This document shows positions 58,328 through 64,000 of a DNA stretch of 64,000 nt, piece after piece. Below the pieces are notes generated by a model. That model was given only the letters and a program-made list of their open reading frames with translations, searched no databases and was not told the DNA's origin. This DNA is from Castanea sativa (Eukaryota > Streptophyta > Magnoliopsida > Fagales > Fagaceae). Where the stretch lies: contig NC_134014.1 of assembly GCF_040712315.1 (NCBI RefSeq), forward strand, positions 7,906,244-7,970,243. The letters are read 5' to 3'. Numbering within the stretch: the stretch's first letter is position 1; each line of letters starts with the position of its first letter. Position numbers and translations under genes: made by a program.

Positions 58328-59096
58328 TAAAAAAAAATGAATATCACATAGTAAATTATGAACATTGTGTGCACAGGCTGCTCTAGCAAGTGTGACAACC
58401 AGTGTAATACATCTTATTGAAACAATCTTAAGAGTAATTTTTTCTGTTCTTTTCCCATAGACAGAGAGATGAGAACCAAATCCACACTCAAAAAACCTAA
58501 ACCCAAAGTGAGATCCAGCTCCCATGACTCTACCACCACAGCACTAGCAATACTTTCAACTCCCTTGCACCCTAATTCGTCTTGGGATTGCTTGCTTGGA
58601 TCTGCATTAATTTCTATAATCCTCCATTTGTTACTAATCACTGGCAAAAGTCTCAGCCTCCTTCCTCATCAAACCCCTCAAACCATATTCCAAGAAAATA
58701 GCAGAACGTTTGATAAGTTTCATGATCCATTCCAAGCTTCAATCTCCTCCATCTAAACACAATCACACAAGCTTACTGGGAAAAAAAAACAAAACACCGT
58801 CACACAAGCAAACACTAGATCAAGCCCAAATTGGGAAATTCCTTCCTAAAACATTAATTTCATATCAGAACCAGTTGACCTTTAATATATGAAATTAATG
58901 TTGAAAGTATGAGACAGAGAGGCTGAAATGGGAGGCCAGTGAGGGAGAAAAAGTTCTGTGTGAGAGTATAGAAACAGGGTGGAATAACAAAAATTTTGTC
59001 ATTTAAAGGAAGGGAAAAGTTTGGCTCCAAACTAAAGTAGAGGTTTCATTATGTAGCGATTAAAAAGACTATTCGTATGTAATTTTATGTCTACGT
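58328..59096. other. Intergenic DNA, weak minus-strand frame
   Basis: A minus-strand frame at 58414-58647 contains LDLTLGL, which resembles an EAR repression motif. It lacks an ATG at its start and any DNA-binding domain, so I do not call a gene. Confidence 0.35.
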
Positions 59097-59105
59097 ATTT
59101 TTAAG

Positions 59106-60117
59106 GCGAAAATGGTAAATTAGCCATAACTTTCCAACTATATAGTTAGTAAATACTGTTACCAAACTATATTTTTTACTAACATCTAGAGTCTAAAAGA
59201 CTTGATTTTTGGCCTAAAAATCAACTCTTTGAGGGTTGATTTTCATAGTTTGCTCACGTCTGATGTGACATTTTTTCCACGTGGCGTCTACCTAAAATTC
59301 GAGTCTCTAAGACTCGATTTATAAGCCAAAAAAAATTTTAAGTCATCAAAGAACTTCTCATCTCATTAGAAAAGAAAGACAAAAAAAAAAAACAAAAACC
59401 CAAATCGCAGAAAGAGAGAGAGAGAAAAAAAAAAAAAAAAAACCCAGATCGCCGTGGGCCGTGTGTGGGAGGGTGGGTTTCAAGTCAGCGTGGGGCGTGG
59501 GTAACTCTGCGTGGGGTGTGGGTGGCTTTAGCTTAGCATGGGGAGTGGGTGGCCGTTGGTGCTCGTGGCTAGGCGTGGGGCGTGGGTGGTCGTTGGTGCT
59601 CGTGGCTAGCCATGGGTTGGGTTCAGATCGTCGTCGAAGATCGAGATCAGAGTGGGTGGTCGTTGGTGATCGTGGGTGAGTTTTTTTTTTTGTTTTTTTT
59701 CTCTATCTTTCTTCTCTAGTGGCGGATCCGGTCTGTTTGGGTTTGGTGTTGTTGGATTTTAGGTGGTAGTGGTGGTGGCTGCTGTGCTGTGGGTGTGTGT
59801 GGGTGTGTGTGTGTGTGTGTTTTTTTTTTTTTCTCTATCTTTCTTCTCTGATTCTGATGAGATTCTGACGAGAAGGTGTAAAGGGGGATTTTGAAACATT
59901 ATAAATTGAGTCTTAGAGACTCAATTTCCAGGTTGACGCCACGTGGAAAAAATGTCACATCAGACGGATCAAACCATAAAAATCGACCCTAAAATACTCG
60001 ATTTATAGGCTCAAAATCGACTCTTTTAGACTCGAAATGCTAGTAAAAAATATAGTTTGTAAACAGTAACTACTAATTATATTGTTTGAAAATTATTGCT
60101 AATTTCCTATTTTCGCC
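59106..60117. mobile_element. Mutator-like non-autonomous element (~1.0 kb)
   Basis: Long inverted arms of about 200 bp: GCGAAAATGGTAAATTAGC on the left against GCTAATTTCCTATTTTCGC on the right, and CCACGTGGCGTC against GACGCCACGTGG further in. The 9-bp flanks ATTTTTAAG (59097-59105) and ATTTTGAAG (60118-60126) differ by one base. The core 59450-59680 is GC-rich with repeated GCGTGGGGCGTGGGTGG-like units; the plus-strand frame there is low-complexity and probably not a protein. Confidence 0.75.
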
Positions 60118-60126
60118 ATTTTGAAG

Positions 60127-60787
60127 TAAATCGTATGATTGTTTAAATAATGCACATGCATAGTCTTATCGATGGAGCAATGATATTTAAAAAAAAAAAA
60201 TGCTAACAAATGCCCTTAGAACAATGGTTAACAATTCATTTAAAGAAAGTTTTTATGGGAAAAAAAATTAATGTTTTGACAGCTTTTTTCATTTCTCATA
60301 AATTGGTGTCAAAACTTTTCTAAAATGAATTGTTAATCATTGTCCTGAAGGTACTCGTTAGCATGACCTTTTAATAAATAATAAGTTTTTTATGAAATAA
60401 ATAATAAGTTGATAATTAAATTTATTGAAAAAAATATGAGTTTAATGGAGTAATTGAAGAGTTAGTCTGTTATCAAATTTGTAATCTCACACAAATGAGG
60501 AAAGAAAGTCCTTATTAATTTATGGGTTGTGTTAACGAGCACCTTTTAACGGTAACAACAATTTTTTTTGGCAGATTTTAACTGTTTTTTTCTCTTTTGT
60601 TACAATTTTTTTTCCTTTTTTTTAAGCGAGACCTATAATGGAAATTCTTAACAAGGACAGTAAGCGGGGAAATTTATTGGCCTTGAATGTAATGCTGGAG
60701 AAAATGGACCAGGCACACACATAGGGAAAGGTGAAAGGAAGAGGTATGAGAATTTGGTTTGTATCCCGTATGCACGGAGTGTTTAAC
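60127..60787. other. AT-rich intergenic DNA
   Basis: I see no gene or structured element. Confidence 0.4.
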
Positions 60788-60923
60788 CCATAGTTTTAAA
60801 AACCGAACCGGATCGACCAGTTCAACCGGGAAAACCGGTGCAGTTCGGTCTGGTTAAATGTCTCAAAACCGAAAATTTTGAAAAAAAACGGTTTGATTCT
60901 CAGTTCGGTTTTTAAAACCATGG
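60788..60923. mobile_element. Small MITE (~136 bp)
   Basis: CCATAGTTTTAAAAACCGAA at the left is mirrored by TTCGGTTTTTAAAACCATGG at the right. The flanks share GTTTAAC (60781-60787 and 60923-60929). The interior repeats CCGGTT/AACCGG words. Confidence 0.7.
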
Positions 60924-61273
60924 TTTAACAGGATATCTTCCCTCAAAGGCCAACTATATCGAAGCTCACCACATAGATCCCAGTACTTTAATGCCCTTCT
61001 TGGTACAATCCTACGTCATTAGGCTCGGCAATCAGAATTTTATTTAAATCATATTGATTATTAAGTTAGAATTCCTTTCAAAAAAGAGTTAGAATTGGTT
61101 TCACCTCTGTCAAAGTTTTTAAAATAAAAACTCATGCAATACCATATTAAGTATTTAACATGGGCCCAAACTAGATATTTTATGCGAGCCATAGGTTCAA
61201 AATTGTTATATAGCAACATGGGCTTTTATTGCCAACGTTCTCGGCCTACTGGCACTGCACATGATTAGCACTC
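60924..61273. other. Intergenic DNA
   Basis: Nothing recognised. Confidence 0.4.
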
Positions 61274-61660
61274 TTAGAACAACCACATTGGCTTTTTTAA
61301 AAAATTTCGTCTATTTTACACAAAAAATTTACTTTTTTTATTTTACATCATCATTTTTATAAAACATCCACATCAGTTCATCTATTATATACTATATTTT
61401 ATATAAATAATATTTTTATGAGTTGAAGAAAGAGAGAGTCAAGGGAAGTAAGAATGTGAGGGGAGAGAAATAATACTAAAATAATGTATAGAAGAGTTAC
61501 AGTAACTGTGCATAAGTGCTACAGTAACCGTGCATATATGTACGGTTACTTTATGCATTTATGCACAATTTTACACCTACTGGTGTGGGTGTTTTTTAGT
61601 CAAAGTGTGTAAAATAAGCTACTTTTTGTATTTTGCAAGAGCTGATGTGATTGCTCTTAA
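61274..61660. mobile_element. MITE (~387 bp)
   Basis: Left end TTAGAACAACCACATTGGC; right end GAGCTGATGTGATTGCTCTT, imperfect complements. It contains an inner inverted pair, AGTAACCGTGCATA and TGTACGGTTACT. Its ends resemble those of 31016-31304. Confidence 0.6.
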
Positions 61661-63093
61661 GTTCTTAATTGGAATGGAGATTGTACATAGTTATGCATGT
61701 TTGCTACCACGCTTGAAAATGTGAGTGAAAAGTTTCATACTAATAACAAAGAAATTCTTAAGAAGGTGAACTTTTCATTTTATTAAAGTTACAGATTAAA
61801 TTATAAACTTTTAAGTCATTTTGATTCAAACTCCAACTCCTTCTATTGGTAACAGGACAAGAGATAACGAGAAAGTTTGAATCAGAGTAGATTTAAATTT
61901 TAGGGTTTAATTTGAAATCCTAAATTATAAGGTTTAATTTTAAACTATCTATAAATGATGGGATTTAAAAAATGAGAGAAGCATTTGGTTCGAGAGAGGT
62001 AATCAAATGATAAGGAAGAAGGCAAACCCCAAATCCCAATAGCACTTGCCATGCAATTTAGTATCCAAGCCCTATACCAAGACCTGATATTAAAATCCTA
62101 CCTTCGTTGCAATTCAAACACCTGACTCCATGATTTTTATGGAAGATCTAAATGGTCACTCGAATCTTCATAGGAAGTATAAAGTAGAAACTATTTTGGA
62201 TAACATAGAAGTGTCTTTACATTGAGCTTAGATTAATGTAGTCTAGTTTGGGCAAGTAGATCTACTAATAGAGTTACCCATTGGTTTTATTTTTTTTTAG
62301 TAAACAATAATACTTATTAGAACACACACGAAAATAATAATAATAATATTTTAAACAGAATTTATAATACATTACATAACTAGAATACAACTACAAACTG
62401 AGTTTATAATGCAACTACATAACCAGAGTTACCCATAGGCTTGGCTAATGTTCTTGGCAGCTTTGATCCAAAAAGAGTACTTTTACCCCCAAAGGCCGCC
62501 TAACTCACCCACTTCCAAAAAAGAGTACTTTTCCCTTTAAAAGCTCTTTCGGTAAAAACTGCCAAAAAGAGTACTTCAGAAGCTCTTTTAGTAGATATTG
62601 CCAAACCCTACGGTTGCATTTGAATTTGTATTTGGATTTTAAATCAATAGTTTTGAAATGTTTTGATTTCAACGTGGCAAATCCAAATTCAAGTCCTTGA
62701 TTTTTTTTTTTTTTCATATAAAAAAATCCTACTATCCAAACGTGCTATAAAGAACTCGAGTCCTTAAAAGCTCTATATCAGAGGCTATATTTCCTATCGA
62801 GGGCACTAACTCCATACTATATATCTAGATAAGGATTTATGGATAGAAAGCTTTGCATCCCAACCTTTGGACCAAAATGACAGAGAGAGAGAAGACATAC
62901 CCAAGCAAGATATGAAATGGAGGCATCAAAGTTCTAGACAAATAAAAAAAAAAAGTGAGGGACATAAAGAGTCCCAGGTGAGTTCTTTTGAAAACGTTAC
63001 AAGCTCCACGAGCAACATGCAAACTGAAGGTTTCTAAGAACTGCATGAAATATAGAACTCTAGAAAAGACTAATATAGAAATATGTCTGACAT
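61661..63093. other. Intergenic DNA downstream of the ACP gene
   Basis: The word AAAGAGTACTT occurs three times at 62470-62580; otherwise nothing is recognised. The last part (about 62800-63090) is likely the 3' UTR of the acyl carrier protein gene. Confidence 0.4.
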
Positions 63094-63170
63094 TCTCTCA
63101 AACTATTTTAAGCACCCTTCCTTCTCAATGATCTCTCTCAAACTATTTTAAGCACCCTTCTTCTCAATGA
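63094..63170 (-). repeat. ~39-bp tandem duplication over the ACP stop codon
   Basis: CTCTCAAACTATTTTAAGCA and what follows (CCCTTC, TTCTCAATGA) occurs at 63094-63131 and again at 63134-63170. The right copy carries the real stop codon; the left lies in the 3' UTR. Confidence 0.85.
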
Positions 63171-64000
63171 GATTCTCAATCAGATCTGCTGCATCTTGAA
63201 CAGTGGCAATGCTCTGTGCACTATCTTCTTCCACACTGATCCCAAACTCCTCCTCAAGTCCCATCACAATCTCAACCTGTTCGGAAAGAAGTATTTTCAT
63301 GAGTTACGACTTACAATGAATAAGACCATCCACATGTATTAAAATCACATGATTCAGGACAGTTACATATTCTTCAGTGAGGTCAAGCAATAAAATAAGC
63401 AGTAGCACAATACTGGCTATAGAGATTGAGTGCATTTTATCAGGAAATTGATTAGAAGGAAGACAATAAATACAGTTTGATAAAGAATCAATCATTATCA
63501 ATAATAACTCCATCTTTCTTTAGGGCAGCATGTGAAGTTAAATGTAAATTGTCTCAGCAAGATAAACAAAATAGTAGAAATAAGCTGAAGCATATTGTTG
63601 ATTTATTGTTATTCTTGGAGAAGGTACAAGTTAAAAGGTTAAGCGAACACATCTACATTCAAAGAATTTGATTTCCCTCTCATTTCAGATAGATTCAAGC
63701 ATTACCTTTCCAAACTAGTACAACAGCAATATCAAAGTTGCTTGATGGTTGTACAGTAACAAACAAACAATGGGCCTTTAATTAAGAGTTGCATCAGAAC
63801 AAAATAATATGTACAGGCAAATATAAGAGTTGCATCAGAACATTAGGGTACCGTGTCGAGAGAATCAGCTCCAAGGGCAGCAAATTTTGACTCTCCAGTG
63901 ACTGCGGAATCATCAGGTAGAGCTAGCTGCTTCTTCACAATTTCACACACCTTCGTCACTGTCTCTGGTTTGGCCTGCACAGGAGCATTAGCATTCTTGT
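63148..64000 (-). CDS. Plastid acyl carrier protein, last two exons (5' part beyond the window)
   Basis: Two exons on the minus strand: >64000-63852 and 63276-63148, joined in phase 0 with GT...AG ends (donor ACG/GTACCC; acceptor GAACAG/GTTGAG). The readable 91 residues are the mature ACP fold: [20 protein letters not shown], then GADSLDT where Ser (63861-63863) receives the 4'-phosphopantetheine arm, then [20 protein letters not shown], and a last helix ending in EKKGA. ACP carries growing acyl chains in plastid type II fatty acid synthesis. The sequence type and the linker [10 protein letters not shown] before it suggest the plastid rather than the mitochondrial form; the transit peptide would lie right of the window. 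The stop codon region is duplicated just downstream. Confidence 0.9.

Noticed and set aside
58414..58647. Minus frame with LDLTLGL, an EAR-like motif
   Set aside because: No ATG at the beginning, no DNA-binding domain and no supporting exon upstream; a short motif alone is weak.
59461..59679. Gly/Trp-rich plus frame
   Set aside because: Translation of GC-rich GTGGG repeats inside a Mutator-like element.

Overview
The window is nuclear DNA of a flowering plant. It has intron-containing genes with GT...AG borders, plant-specific proteins (a RUNKEL-type kinase, an arabinogalactan protein, a plastid acyl carrier protein) and dense plant-type transposons. The AT-rich background and the repeat families suggest a woody eudicot, perhaps a tree of the Fagales; that placement is a guess.

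Host genes are few. From left to right: a possible three-exon beta-propeller-like gene (17385-19762, +); a single-exon F-box gene with a KIB1-4/DUF295-type propeller (31362-32468, -); a complete 11-exon RUNKEL-like kinase with an ARM/HEAT-type C-terminal half (48026-55080, +, 1369 aa); a small GPI-anchored AGP-like protein (56762-57193, +); and the last two exons of a plastid acyl carrier protein gene running off the right edge (63148-64000, -). They do not form a pathway.

Most of the rest is nested repeats. 1-8.2 kb holds a Mutator-like element, a solo LTR split by another terminal-inverted-repeat (TIR) element, and a MITE (short non-autonomous TIR element). 8.2-14 kb is a full-length decayed L1-type LINE on the minus strand with a target-site duplication. 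20.4-23.6 kb is an unusual inverted-repeat array flanked by a ~220-bp direct duplication. 24-31 kb holds Mutator-like elements, MITEs, a SINE and a second, more decayed LINE. 33.4-43.65 kb is a complete 10.2-kb Ty3/gypsy element of the Tat type with two 642-bp LTRs and a 5-bp target duplication. 44-47.2 kb holds MITE, LTR and hAT debris. 57-63 kb holds a SINE, a Mutator-like element and MITEs.

The most striking item is inside the Tat element. Between the integrase and the 3' LTR, on the opposite strand, lies an independent gene with its own TATA box and four exons. Its three canonical introns keep one reading frame for 648 codons, except for one stop. Extra antisense ORFs are known in Tat elements, but an intact promoter-exon-intron structure readable from sequence is worth following up. 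Second is a recurring architecture in which a TIR element is bounded by a long direct duplication (59 bp at 4.0/5.7 kb; ~220 bp at 20.4/23.4 kb), far longer than a usual target-site duplication.
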